Assembly (NCBI GenBank): GCA_015680685.1
Contig: MNCI01000920.1
Span: 62,001-126,000, forward strand
From: Gnetum montanum
Lineage: Eukaryota > Streptophyta > Gnetopsida > Gnetales > Gnetaceae
DNA length: 64,000 nt
Reading direction: 5' to 3'
A model generated the notes under the pieces. The model worked only from the letters and a program-made list of their open reading frames with translations, was not told the origin of the DNA and made no database searches. Shown in pieces: positions 9,719 to 19,699 of this stretch. Each line of letters begins with the position of its first letter. Positions within the stretch are counted from its first letter, which is position 1. The position numbers and the translations under genes were made by a program.

Positions 9719-9834
9719 GTAGAACTTCCAAATCTGCCACTAACAGTGGGTGATAACATTTCTTAGATGTGTTAGTGGGTTTGTTCAACTGTTTGGGGTT
9801 ATGCTGATATGGTCATCTTAACTTGTTTTAACAG

Positions 9835-10874
9835 TTGACGCACCCTCTGGTGAGGATCCCGTGACGACAAGACAAACTGAGACAACTTTGTCAATGAAGT
9901 TCGGGGGGTGGAGAAGGTGCAGAAGTGGCTATGTAAAAAAGCCTCATCGCCCCTCACTCGTTGCCTGGACGTTGCCGGCCTCCTGGAGCTTTTTATGACA
10001 CCCAGCCCTGATGTCTCAATCGGGGAGATGATAGGGATCGTGGACTCGTTTAATGACTCTGTTTCTCAGTACAGCGCCCTGATTAAGGGTGTTAAGGTGG
10101 TGTTTCATCTATTGCCTGTGTTCTTTTCTAACTTGTTTGGCATGCCGGTAGATGGCCTACCTGTAGTATTGGACAGGTCTCATAAAGAGCTCCAAACGAT
10201 CCGCGAGCTGGAATCTTGGCTTGGCATGACAAAAAACACCAAGGGATTCCCGATGCAGGGGCAAGCAAAGGTTGTTGGGGTGAACGAATTGTATCCCCTG
10301 TTTCGGGCACTGGTGTTTCCCAAAACCCTTTCTTAGGTGCGGAGTTTTGGGGTTGAGGAGGTGCGCATCATGCGAAGTATCTTAGAAACTGGCATGCGGT
10401 ATAACTGGGCTCAATTTTTGTTGGCGGGCCTGCATAAGGAGATAGTGCGGTTGCGCTCGAATATCAAAGCGCAAGCACACTTCACCTTTGCCTTCTTCAC
10501 TGGTTATCTCTGCCGTTTTGCTGAGTTTCTTGTGGTGCGTGCGGACAACAAGTTTGTCCTATAGGATCGGGGTCAACTATCCCACCCGTGGATCAAACAT
10601 TTGTTTTCGACAACGAGATCGCAGGATGCCCCAGAAGGTATCGATGAGTCCGTGTCTGTTACTACAGGGGGATCATCTGGCGGTTCCATCCACACATGGG
10701 ATAGTCTGGGGGTGGAGCCAGATGATGTACCTTTAACCGCCAGATGGGCAGAGCAGGTTATTAAAGAGACCGTTGGGAAAGCAAAGTCAAAATTGAAAAG
10801 ACCTGAACATGCCACGGAGGAAGTTGTCGATATAAGCCAGCCATGCATGAAGCGGATACGCTTCAAGATACCTG
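9835..10874 (+). other. Conserved central domain of the T1 antisense gene (exon 4)
   Basis: The largest exon encodes a helical domain shared with T2 (24692-23643) and T3 (54877-55917). Landmarks are IVDSFND with an FSNLFGMP block, then EEVRIM, YNWAQF, LHKEIVRL and EFLVV. It ends in a Lys-rich stretch (KAKSKLKRP) and KRIRF that could serve as a nuclear signal. The layout faintly recalls the putative plant transposon protein domain found in other plant repeats; this is a guess from pattern only. A frameshift near 9870-9885 and two stops interrupt it. Confidence 0.45.
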
Positions 10875-11566
10875 GTAAGTGAAGCTCATCTACTTGTTAT
10901 TGCATCGTTTTCGTTCATTTATAACCCCTGCTTCAATTGCTTACGTGTCGTTGTTGTTTTCGATTTGATGAAGTGAGGAAGCAGGCCTTAGAGACCATCA
11001 GAGAGGAGGAGGATACATGTACCGAGAAAAACAATGAGGAGGAGTGCCCAGAGAAGACCCAAGGTGGGGGAACAGAGCTATTAACAGAGAGGACTACTAA
11101 CCCTAAACCTTTAGACGACCCAGACGCTATCAACCAAATGTTCAGTAGCTTCCTCAAGGGTGACTTGGATTTGGGCGATCCCCCAGAAGGTGACAAGGAT
11201 CAGGGTATGTCTTCGCTTTTAGTTGGTTTTTATTATTGTTTTGAATTAATTGTGGCTCCTACGTTTTTTTATTTATTTTTGTGTTTTTGGATTAGATGAA
11301 GGCAGTGGTACCAGGACGGTACGGTTGGACGTTCCCATGAAGACGGTTCCCTCTGAGAGGACCGCTGAGGTTAGTTCTTCCCGTACCCGTCAGCCACTTA
11401 TTTGGTTAGAGATGCCAAATAAGACGGATTTTGTGGATGGAATCGCGGAAGAGGTCATTGAACATCTCTAAGAAGTCCACCCTGACATAGGTATGAATTG
11501 TTTAAAGATTAGGAGCTTCATGCCTTATGTGTACCGTTTTAATGTTCATGTTTTCTGCGTGGGTAG

Positions 11567-12232
11567 GCACTAAACTAAGATGGGATCCCTCTGAGGGCAT
11601 CAGTATAGAAAGCCTAACTACACTCTCCCCAGAAGTGGAACAGGTGCCAAGGCCTATTTATGAAGGAGTTGCAGAAAGCCTTGCGCACAATGCCAAGTCG
11701 TTGTGGACTTGTAGGCGTTTTGTTGAACAGTTGTGGCTACAAGTACAGGCAAAGGAAAAGGAATTCTCCACCATAACAGAAGCGTGATGATTTAAAGGCC
11801 TGATACGAGTTTGCCGCTGCTAGACTAAATGGAGATCGTTCTTGGCGAACATCGGAGATTACGTACACCAGGTATTGGAACCTTCTGAACCGTCATGCAT
11901 CACTGACTCTGAGAATGGTGGAATGCAAAGCTCAAATTGATCTCCTGAACCTTAAGTGTCAAGATTGGAAGGCTTTCGCTTCCAAGGTTCGAAAATGGGG
12001 TCAGGACAAGAAAAACCATAAACATCAGTACAAGAAGTNAAGGGTCATCACAACTGCTTTTGGGGAGGTGTCGGTAGGTGAATTTCCTCTGAAACATCCT
12101 ACCTGGTCAGTGGTCAACAAAGGCAAGGCTTTAGTAGACATTGACTTAGGCCTGGACGGAACAGATTGGGCCAGTGTTCCAGAGGAAGAAATCCTTCGTC
12201 GACTAGAGTTTGGCTTAGGGGGATCCCCTATA
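11567..12232 (+). other. Helical C-terminal region of the T1 antisense gene (exon 7)
   Basis: The exon starts LRWDPSEG, matched by LRWDPN in T2 and LKWDPR in T3. It continues through a long charged helix rich in Lys, Glu and Arg, likely a coiled coil, with YWNLL, DWKAFASKV and KNHKHQYK also present in T3. It ends in EEEILRRL (EEEILQRL in T3). The frame shifts near 11785, and one unknown base (12039) adds uncertainty. Confidence 0.5.
12039..12039. other. Single unknown base
   Basis: An isolated N inside exon 7 of the T1 antisense gene. The flanks are not duplicated. The true frame across it cannot be read. Confidence 0.95.
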
Positions 12233-12654
12233 GTAAGCGTTTTGTCTTTATGAAGTTAATTTATTGGATAATGTTTAAAATGTTTAACATCTGCTTATTT
12301 TTGTGTTGGTTGTTTGTTTTTGGTGTTTTCAGCATGAGGGTGGCGATGATACTCATGGGGCTGGCCCCAGTGGAGCAGGGGCCCCTGACACTGGTGGTTC
12401 TAAAGGAGATGATCGTCCTATCACGGATGCTTAGTGCTTTTGTAGTTTTTTGTTTTGGATTTTTGTTGATTCAAATTGATACAGGCATTGTAACTGGGAA
12501 ATATTGAGAAAAACAGGCACCATTTGTACCACATTGCATGAATGAATATTTTTTGTTGATTTTAAATTATTTGCACACACGACACGACATTAAAATGTTT
12601 TTGGGTTTGCTTTTCTGTTTTAAAGGTGACGCACTGAAGATAAATGATATGTAA

Positions 12655-12935
12655 AAAGGGTAAACAAAGTATGCGTAGTTTAAGGCCATTTTGGGCCCCA
12701 TTGTAAACGAGTAATATTTTTAGGAAAAGTGGATGTTTCGTAGTGGACTGACCATTTTTGATCGTGGCTAGTTTTATGTCATTGCGGACATGATAGTTTA
12801 ACGTCTTTCTGGACAAGAAGTGTTGTTTAATTTTGTTCCCCTTTTTTTTTGTCTGTTATGTTTTTTGGCGTTTTTGGGTTTTATCGTAGTTTAGTGTCAT
12901 TTTGGACGTGTTTATAGTTTAACGTCGTTTCGGAC
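12655..12935. repeat. Minisatellite, protease side of the T1 antisense cassette
   Basis: Degenerate units AGTTTAAGGCCATTTTGGGCC and AGTTTTATGTCATTGCGGAC, with AGTTTAACGTCTTTCTGGAC variants. It therefore mixes the unit type of 7441-7605 with that of the 3' region (3510-3870). It lies between the last exon of the antisense gene and the protease frame. Confidence 0.7.
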
Positions 12936-12945
12936 TAAGGGTGTT

Positions 12946-13878
12946 TTATTTTAGTTGTTTTTTGATCTTCTTTATTTTCATGTCAGGGGGTGTATTAACC
13001 GGTACGATTTTGTATTCTGCGTCTCCTTCGCTGATTACGTTGAATGGCAGTTCGGTCCAAGAGACGTCCGATTGAATGTTTTCGGTATCGGTATTTTCAG
13101 GTGCTTCGGTGTCCGTCGTTGTTTCGATGTTGGTTTCTTCATGAGGCGATGTGTGTGGAGTGTCTGATGCAGGTGTTTCAGTTTTGGGAGGTTTTTGATC
13201 TATTTTAAAGGGCTTACTGTTTACCGGTGGTTGGGGGTTCTTGTCGTTTCGGTTAGGCTTTTCGAGCTCGACTTCTGATCCTTGGTCTATGTCTATGTGT
13301 GATGAGATGATGGGAGTAACCGCTTCCCCATGTATAATGACTTCTCCACCCTCATAGGGTAGGTGAATTTCCTGATGTATGTGGGATGAAACGGCTCTCA
13401 ATTGGGCTAACCAGGGTCTTCCCAATATGAGGTTGAATCCTGACATCTCATCAACTACCAGGAAGTCAGCGGATGTAGGGAACTGATCTCCCGCTACAAA
13501 GTCTAGGGTTATTGTGCCCTTGACTAGTACGCATGATCTGCTGAAGGACTTTAAGCATGCCGTTGTGATGGGTTTGATCGAGTCGGTGAGCCCCAATTGT
13601 TCGATGATGGGATAGGGTACGACATTGGTAGCTGCCCCATCATCTACATGTACCCTATGTATTTTGAATTGGTTTACATGTATAGTTATGAACATAGGGA
13701 CCGTTGTTGTCTCACCTGTCTTCTCGTCTACTTTGATGTTCTCATCGTGGAAGCTCAAAGGTTTAGGGATGACACCGTGAGATGGATACATCATGGCATG
13801 AATGGCTGGTTCACTCAGAGGCAAGTTCTCACTGACTGGGATTGATGTGAGCATGCGTAATAAAGCTTCCCGATGAGT
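12946..13878 (-). CDS. T1 aspartic protease (C-terminal part of gag-PR)
   Basis: The frame holds about 310 codons. It shows the retropepsin-like active-site loop HVDDGAATNVVP (about residue 75 of the frame 13854-12946), in which D-D-G replaces D-S/T-G, and the distal FNLILGRPWL flap-side block. It would mature Gag-Pol in the particle. The C-terminal 100 residues are Pro, Glu and Thr rich and end in a Lys-rich tail (IKKIKKQLK). It follows gag with a one-base shift near 13879 and ends at 12946, with no RT behind it for about 5.6 kb. T3 has the same domain (HIDDGDTTNVIP, FNLILGRSWL). Confidence 0.8.
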   Translation of the reverse strand, partial: THREALLRMLTSIPVSENLPLSEPAIHAMMYPSHGVIPKPLSFHDENIKVDEKTGETTTVPMFITIHVNQFKIHRVHVDDGAATNVVPYPIIEQLGLTDSIKPITTACLKSFSRSCVLVKGTITLDFVAGDQFPTSADFLVVDEMSGFNLILGRPWLAQLRAVSSHIHQEIHLPYEGGEVIIHGEAVTPIISSHIDIDQGSEVELEKPNRNDKNPQPPVNSKPFKIDQKPPKTETPASDTPHTSPHEETNIETTTDTEAPENTDTENIQSDVSWTELPFNVISEGDAEYKIVPVNTPPDMKIKKIKKQLK

Positions 13879-16045
13879 CTGGGATGTTAGTACAGGTCAT
13901 ACAAGCTTAACGAAGTGTTTTTCTGTTTTAGGGCTTGGGTAACTTGTGTCAGGGCCGTTGTAAAATCTCTACTATCAGGGACGTTTTTATCAGCAGTGAT
14001 TGGGTCCATTGGACCCAACAGTTTTATTTCACGTTTTGGTGGTTTGTCGTTATTGTTAGGACCTGCTGTTTTATGCGGTTCTTGTGTTTTGGATGATTCA
14101 CCGTTGCTGTCCGTGTTCGGTCGATCGTTGGATGATGACATGGGCATGGAGTTAAGTGGAGTTGGTTTGGGTGGGTCCATGGCTAGCCGTTGGCGTTCCT
14201 TCTCCATGCGCTCACGTGTAAGCCTGTCTGCCAGGCGTTCTCATGTGTTACGCGGAGGTGGAGTTGGCCTCGGAGCTTGGGATAGCCCTGGGACCTTTAC
14301 AACATATGGAGCTGGATGGGGTTGCAGGTGGAAGGTCGGATATGACTGGGCAGGAGTCTGTCCAGGTATCCTGATGACGTACGGGGTTGGTCTTGGCGGA
14401 GGTTGGACCTCCGTCGTGGCAACGGCGGGTGGTACTCGGACTACGAAAGGGGTAGGCCGAGCATGAAGGGTCGGTGTATCCATGGGATTGACTAGAGGGA
14501 CGCGCACCATGTATGGTTTTTGGCGCATCGTGATGTTGGGGGCGGATACGGTCGGGGCACTCGGACTACGTATGGCAGCTGCGGGGCGTGGGATGGTTGA
14601 GATGCGAGTGCGGACTCAACGGGAGGGATCTGAACTACGAACGGCTTGCCAAGTGTTTCCTGTTTATTTTTGGGATAGATGGTGTTAATGCGGGATGTGT
14701 CGGAACCATCGTCACAATAGATTGCGTCAATTACGTACGCTGCCTCTTTAGTGTTCAAGGGGTCTTTGTACACCCCCATGGTTTGATTTTGCGGTTGGAC
14801 GGGGTTAGCTCCGTCAAAAGTGATTTTTCCATCATCAATCATCCGTTGGAGGTCCTGCTTCAGGGTGAACTGGTAATCCGTTCCATGCCAGTTATGTTGA
14901 TGGTAGTCGCAGAAGCGATCCATCCTGAACCCTTTGGGCACGGGCAGCTCATCCGACGTAGCTAGACTTGGGTTCTGTATGAGTTGACAGAACCGATCGT
15001 GTCTTTGTATGGCCGCAGGGGATAATTTCTTATGTTGCATCAACCCAGCCTTTAAGAGTTGATCAAATAGCTGGGATGGTCTCATCAGTAAAGGCGTGTA
15101 CTGAGAGGGTTCTTTCCTCTCGAAATTGCGTGTACGATTTGTTGGGTTCTGTGATGATGATGACTCTGGGGCTGTTGTGGGAGCGGGTTTATAGTAGTTA
15201 GTAGGGGTTGCGGGTGGTTTTTGTTGGGGTGTGATGTTCGTTTGTGGGGCTCTTGCTATCACTACTATAGTTGTTTTGGCTTTCTCTTTATCTTTTTTAG
15301 TGTGTTGGTTTCTGAAGGCTAGGTATGCCAGGTCGTGGCTGTTTTGAGCCGCTTCCTCTATGTTTTTTATCTGCACAAATGCCTGATTAAGATCATGCGC
15401 GTTAAGGTAATATAATTTGGACTCGAAGAAATCGTTCCCCTTGAAAATTATAAGCAGATAAGTTGGAGAGATTGGTTCGTGTAGCTCGTTGAGAGTGGCA
15501 CTCCATCTCTGAATAAAGTTTTGTACAGGTTCAAGCGGTGCTTGCTTGACCTGCATGAGGCTGTCCAGCGTGGCCTCAGGTTTCAAGTTGTACTTGAACC
15601 GGGTCACAAACTGGCGTAAAAGATCATCCAAGGAAAAGATAGAGTTCCTGGGCAGGGCTCGGTACCAGTCGAGTGCTCTCCCCATGAGGGACATGGGGAA
15701 TACTCGTAGTATGGAGTGGGGCCATGCCTGGAGCAACGCGCACTCTAGTCTAAATGTTATGAGATGTGCATTGGGATTTGTCTCCCCATTGTACTTGGTT
15801 AATGTGGGAAAGGAGACACCTTTAGGTAAGGTTAGAGGTGGGACTGAAGGGCTGATGGGGTCATCGTTGTAGAAATCCACTACCTTCAGCTCTCCGTCAG
15901 CGGCTGTTTTGAGGTGCTTCACTTAGTCAGTGAGCTCCTGCATTAGTTTTTTAGCGTCTGCCCAGTCTTGGGCGCTCGGTAATGCTGTGGCTTGGGGTTG
16001 TGGTATGTTGTACAAGTTAGATTGTTGTATGGTGGGCTGAAAGGC

Positions 16046-16046
16046 N
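16046..16046. other. Single unknown base
   Basis: An isolated N in the Gln/Pro-rich part of T1 gag; flanks are not duplicated. Confidence 0.95.
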
Positions 16047-16706
16047 TGTGGCTGTTGTTGCTGCAGCTGGGGCTGTGCTTGGGGAATATTAGTTGGTGGA
16101 ATTGTGCGGGGTGGTGCATGGTGATGGGGAATTTGGTGTGATGACACTCCCCTCGCTGACCATTGTCTTGCCACGTTGTGTGCAGGGACTCCCTGTTGGG
16201 TCACGGCTGTTTGGGGAACTGTATGCGTTTGGATGTGCAGTATGAAGTGAGTGGATTTAGATGCCGGGATCACATGTGGCATCCCTATTACACGGGGTGG
16301 GGATGTTACACCTGTGTTATCGTGAGGAGGTAGTGCTCATGAGGATGAGCTCGCAGCCGTGTTAGGGATAAGTGTGAGAGGGAAGGTGTTGGGTTGATGA
16401 TCACTCGGGAGAGGAATATGCATGAGTTCTGCCATTTCCAGTGGTGGTGCTTGAGCCTGGGTGAATCTAAGGTGTCGTACAGGCAGGATCTCCCCTGTCT
16501 CAGGATGGAAAATGGGGTTAACCTGTACTTGCGGGCTTAGGGTATGGTAGGAGTCTTCATGCTCAGATTGAGCGGCAAAGTCATCCTCCTCCTCTGGCTA
16601 AGGCTCTAGTGCAGACTGGTCTAACAACTGGCACTTGTGGAGGAGGAGCTGTGTGATGAGTTCCGAATATTGTTCAGGGACGGGGATTACATCGTATGGG
16701 AAATGG

Positions 16707-16795
16707 GTGAACTCATATCCTCCCCTGTAGAAGAGTTCGAACTGCCTCTTNGTGAACTCATATCCTCCCCTGTAGAAGAGTTCGAACTGCCTCTT
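16707..16795. repeat. Exact 44-bp duplication around one N (likely assembly artefact)
   Basis: Bases 16707-16750 are identical to 16752-16795, with a lone N at 16751 between them. An exact duplicate on each side of a placeholder base is what results when overlapping contig ends are joined without merging. It duplicates 14-15 codons of the gag N-terminal region. Confidence 0.85.
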
Positions 16796-17074
16796 CACTT
16801 CCATTTCAGCTCGGTCAACGGCCAGGCCAGCTTGTATTTTAATACATATAAAGTTATACTTGTCCTGGGTGATTAGGTTGGAGGCTGGATCTCTCCCCTG
16901 TAACCTTAGGGACCGGTGGGGCCCCGCTGTGGGTTACATTCCCGGGTGTTGTGCGATGGGCTGTTGGACGGTTGTGATGTCCATGATGTCTGTTGCGTGA
17001 GCCATCGCACTGGTAGTGTTTGCAGGGTTCATGATGAATTGTTAAGGGGTATGACAGTCTGGAGTGAATTTGGC

Positions 17075-17580
17075 GTATTGCACAGCGTATACGCTTCAGG
17101 TGACGACGTATGACAGCGTATACGTTAGCATAGGCGTCGAGCGTAGACGAGTCCACGGCGTAAGTGGCTCAGCGTATACGCTAGACAGTGTACAGCGTAC
17201 AGGTACAATGTAAGAAAGGGTGCGGCGTAAGCAAAACAGCGTAAGACAAGGCTTAGCGTAAAAAGTGAGAAGCGTAAAACAAGCTCGGTGTAAAACAGGT
17301 CATGGCGTAAACCGGCTGCAGCGTGAAAACAGGGGAGCGTAAAAAACAAGGGAGTGTAAATTGGACTCAGTGTAAACAAGGTTCAGCGTAAACGAGGCTC
17401 AGCATAAACAATGCAGGACGTAAAGAACGATAGCGTAAACAATGCACAACGTAAAAGCAAAGGAGCGTAAAAACAAGGCAACGCAAAGGAGCGTAAACGA
17501 GGGGGCGTAAACACTGAACAGCGTAGACGCTGGACAGCTGCGGGCTGGAGGTTTAGACTAGGCAGCGTAACCATTGGCGG
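17075..17580. repeat. GCGTA-rich leader of T1
   Basis: The untranslated leader between the primer-binding site and gag has about 25 short units AGCGTAAACA or close variants, at intervals of 15-25 bp, plus a few full GCGTATACGC palindromes at 17085-17190. The units are half-sites of the LTR palindrome. No coding frame is supported here. Confidence 0.7.
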
Positions 17581-17647
17581 GTTTCAGCAGGGAGTTGCGT
17601 GCAGTTGGCGGCGTAGATGCCAGGAAATTTGCAGAAGGGTGTCAGGA

Positions 17648-17666
17648 GGCCCTCCTTCTAGCGCCA
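17648..17666 (-). other. T1 primer-binding site
   Basis: On the - strand TGGCGCTAGAAGGAGGGCC starts five bases after the 5' LTR end. The leading TGG pairs with a tRNA CCA tail, and the sequence type is one seen in Tat-like plant elements. I could not name the tRNA. The site fixes the right LTR as the 5' LTR. Confidence 0.8.
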
Positions 17667-17671
17667 ATTTC

Positions 17672-18845
17672 TGTACTGCCTGAAATCGTCTATCTCCGGC
17701 TGGAAGGAAAAATAGAGGCCGCGGGATCGTGGGACGTGTACAGAAGACCCTACCTTCGCCTGAGGGTGAGCTGGAATGCGACAAAGGCAGAGTACCTTGG
17801 GTGGTCCGCACGCAGATCAGACAAGGATTTCCCCGTGCGTACGCAAAATGCTGATACGCTAGGTTATGCGTAAACGATGTGCGGGCGTAGACAAGGCAAC
17901 AGAACAGTGTAAAGTGTAAATGGATGCAAATGAAGCGTGAGCGTAAACAAGCGTAAATAGTTCGTGGGCCAAACTGACATAAAACTGTAAAAGAACTTAT
18001 GCAGCAAATGTAAACAATGATATTGTAGAGTCAAAGTACAGTGCACCGGTCTAACGCAGTCGTGTGGGAACACAAGGTGGACGAAAAGCCCCGACGTATA
18101 CAGGGATGACTCTGGTTCGCAGGGCAGGCAGAGCGTAGAGAGTATCTGCAGCGTACAAGGCTTCCAGCGTAAGAGGGTTTCAACTCTGGTGCGCAGCGTA
18201 AATGTTCTCTCGTATGCTCCGGGATTTTGCCAACCGACCTAGTTAAAGTGGAAAAATGGGGTTTTTATACATGTTGTTATGCTAGACTCGGGTTGGGCGA
18301 CATGTGGCGCGTTGACCGGGTGCACAAAATTTACAAATGTACAATATTACAAGTGTTGGGCATATATGCTGGGCGTATATGCCATATCAGGTCGGCGTAT
18401 ATGCGGGGCGTATACGCTGGATGTGCTGAGCGTGTGAACTTGGATGGAGATGCTGTGCTACCGTACACGGTGGGCGTATACGCTGATGGATGCTGGCGTA
18501 CACATCAGACATATACGCTGATGGATGTCCACTTGCTTCAATCCTTGCTCTTTGGTGTTGTCTTCATTCTACCTTTGGAGGTTCTGTCGTCGAGCGTGTG
18601 CATCTGCAGTACCAGGGCATACACGCTGGGGTGCCGGGCGTATACGCTGGGCATATACACTGTAGGTGTGAGCTTGGGCGTATACGCTAGGCGTCTACGC
18701 TGGGGATGTACACTTAGTGAAAATGAAGCATTTTGTCCTCCAAAGTTGCAATGTGCGACGCCAACTGTAGCCACGGTTGCCTGTGGGTCGCAGGGACCTA
18801 CTTTTTGCTGGGGAAGTACAAAGCTCTGAATTTTGTGGTGTTTCA
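17672..18845 (-). mobile_element. T1 5' LTR
   Basis: A 1174-bp LTR, TGTAC to TTTCA on the + strand, homologous along its length to 1191-2457 but with fewer palindrome units (18360-18710). A TATA box lies at 18262-18269 on the - strand. The target duplication CTGTG follows at 18846-18850. Confidence 0.9.
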
Positions 18846-18850
18846 CTGTG
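18846..18850. repeat. T1 target-site duplication, right copy
   Basis: CTGTG, identical to 1186-1190; after it the interrupted T0 LTR continues. Confidence 0.85.
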
Positions 18851-18948
18851 CAGTGTAGCAAGCCTTCAAAAAATTAATCAAGCATCCAAATACAAGCTTT
18901 GGCAAGATGTTCGCGCAAGGCAAAGTTAGAATTCAGCCAACACAGGGT

Positions 18949-19185
18949 GCTATGCTATGCTACGCTACATAGCGTAGCAATGGAGAAACATGCAAAGACT
19001 CCTCTACCAAGCCGTTTCGGCAAAAGGACTGCATCTAACAGTAGTTTGGCTTCCAAAACTACCCTATCTCAGTTAGCCCTTGAACCACAAGCAAAGTTTT
19101 CTCGTGAAACCCTGCAATTTTGACAGAAATGCATGTTACATTGGCTGCTACGCTATGCTATGCTATGTAGCATAGCATAACGTAG
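18949..19185. repeat. Long palindromes in T0 U3
   Basis: TGCTACGCTA (18958-18967) is separated by 2 bp from its exact complement TAGCGTAGCA (18970-18979). A second, longer imperfect palindrome of CTACGCTATGCTA type lies at 19147-19185. The motif family is the T0 version of the U3 palindromes of the other Tat elements. Confidence 0.75.
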
Positions 19186-19690
19186 TAAAGATGAAAATTA
19201 ATAAAATTCTCCAAAGATTAACCCGGTGTGCGCCAAGGCTTACAGCAAATGCTGTTGACACCAACGCAAGTTTCTTGTTCAAACCAGTGGCTATGCTAGG
19301 TCAAAGTGTTAGATAGCATAAGTGATGCAAAGTTGACAAAAGGCATTAGGACATCTTCAACTAGCTCTACAGCTTGTTAGCAATAACTAAGATCGCTGTG
19401 ATCAGCGACTTTGTTCCACTTTGGCATACCCCTTAGTCCATCCCCCAAAATTTTTCACTACGCTTGATCTTGTTCTTAAGGATAGGGAAGACGTAGTCCT
19501 AGGGCGGAGACTCCAATTTTTCTTGCATTGTTAGCACACTAGATTCCATCATGTGCAATTTCGACAACATGGTTATAGCGTAGCAAAGTTCGCGATCGGC
19601 ATAGCACATCCACATGGTACGAGCACATCAACATCTTGTGGGGTCTAGGACACATGGCATCCAGGCCTCATTTCTCGCTTGATCATGGCC

Positions 19691-19699
19691 CTATAAATA
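19691..19699 (+). promoter_or_regulatory. T0 LTR TATA box
   Basis: CTATAAATACCC, with T3 and T4 LTRs sharing the same TATAAATACCCC context in their own orientation. Confidence 0.6.

Larger units (their letters stand above)
8033..12434 (+). pseudogene. T1 antisense accessory gene, eight exons (FCP1-like N-terminus)
   Basis: Traced exons: 8033-8163, 8955-9404, 9483-9718, 9835-10874, 10974-11204, 11296-11490, 11567-12232, 12333-12434, about 1,015 codons. All introns start GT and end AG, and every junction except inside exon 4 keeps the frame. Exon 1 is a basic leader. Exons 2-3 resemble an FCP1/NIF HAD phosphatase. Exon 4 has a conserved domain of unknown function. Exon 5 is acidic, exon 7 is helical, and exon 8 is a Gly-rich tail ending in TAG. 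Breaks: a frameshift near 9870-9885, in-frame stops at 10334, 10562, 11469 and 11801, and a shift near 11785. It lies antisense between PR and RT, and T2 and T3 carry it at the same place. I know no named family with this architecture; antisense extra ORFs are known in Tat elements, but usually beyond pol. Confidence 0.75.
13879..16840 (-). pseudogene. gag: T1 gag
   Basis: A single long gag frame broken by stops at 16600-16598, about 16339-16337, 15925-15923 and 14243-14241, and by shifts near 14530 and 13879. The N-terminal part is Gln and Pro rich; the start is unclear. The gag core (about 15850-15300) has FPTLTKYNGETNPNAHL, GRALDWYRALP and FVTRFKYNL, typical of plant Ty3/gypsy. Further on is a modified zinc-finger-like block (FCDYHQHNWHGTDYQF), as in Tat gags. 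The C-terminal third carries six repeats built on P-Y/F-V-V-R/Q/K-V/I-P. Homologous blocks in T3 confirm the reading. Confidence 0.8.
1191..18845 (-). mobile_element. T1: complete Tat-lineage Ty3/gypsy retrotransposon with antisense cassette
   Basis: A complete element on the - strand. In its own 5' to 3' order: 5' LTR (17672-18845), primer-binding site, GCGTA-rich leader, gag (about 16840-13887), protease (13878-12946), antisense gene cassette (12434-8033, + strand), RT-RNH-aRNH-INT (7341-3853), a 3' region with minisatellite, polypurine tract and 3' LTR (1191-2457). Both ends have the 5-bp duplication CTGTG. At about 17.7 kb it is large for Ty3/gypsy but within the range of Tat/Ogre elements. 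The LTRs differ by roughly 15-20 bases in the first 250 bp by eye, mostly transitions, so insertion is not recent. gag-PR has several stops and shifts; pol has one in-frame stop. Confidence 0.9.

Noticed and set aside
9908-10336. A 142-codon frame as an independent gene
   Set aside because: It is the central part of exon 4 of the antisense gene: same frame resumes after the stop, and homologues in T2 and T3 continue through.
8033-12434. The antisense gene as an ordinary host gene into which T1 components happened to insert
   Set aside because: T2 and T3 carry homologous copies at the same internal position and orientation, so it travels with the elements.
16598-16804. Tandem-repeat protein (ELFYRGGYEF twice)
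   Set aside because: The duplication is exact around an N and is best explained as an assembly error.
17125-17574. Leu/Phe-rich antisense frames resembling membrane proteins
   Set aside because: They result from the GCGTAAA-repeat leader read on the - strand; there is no homology and composition follows the repeat.
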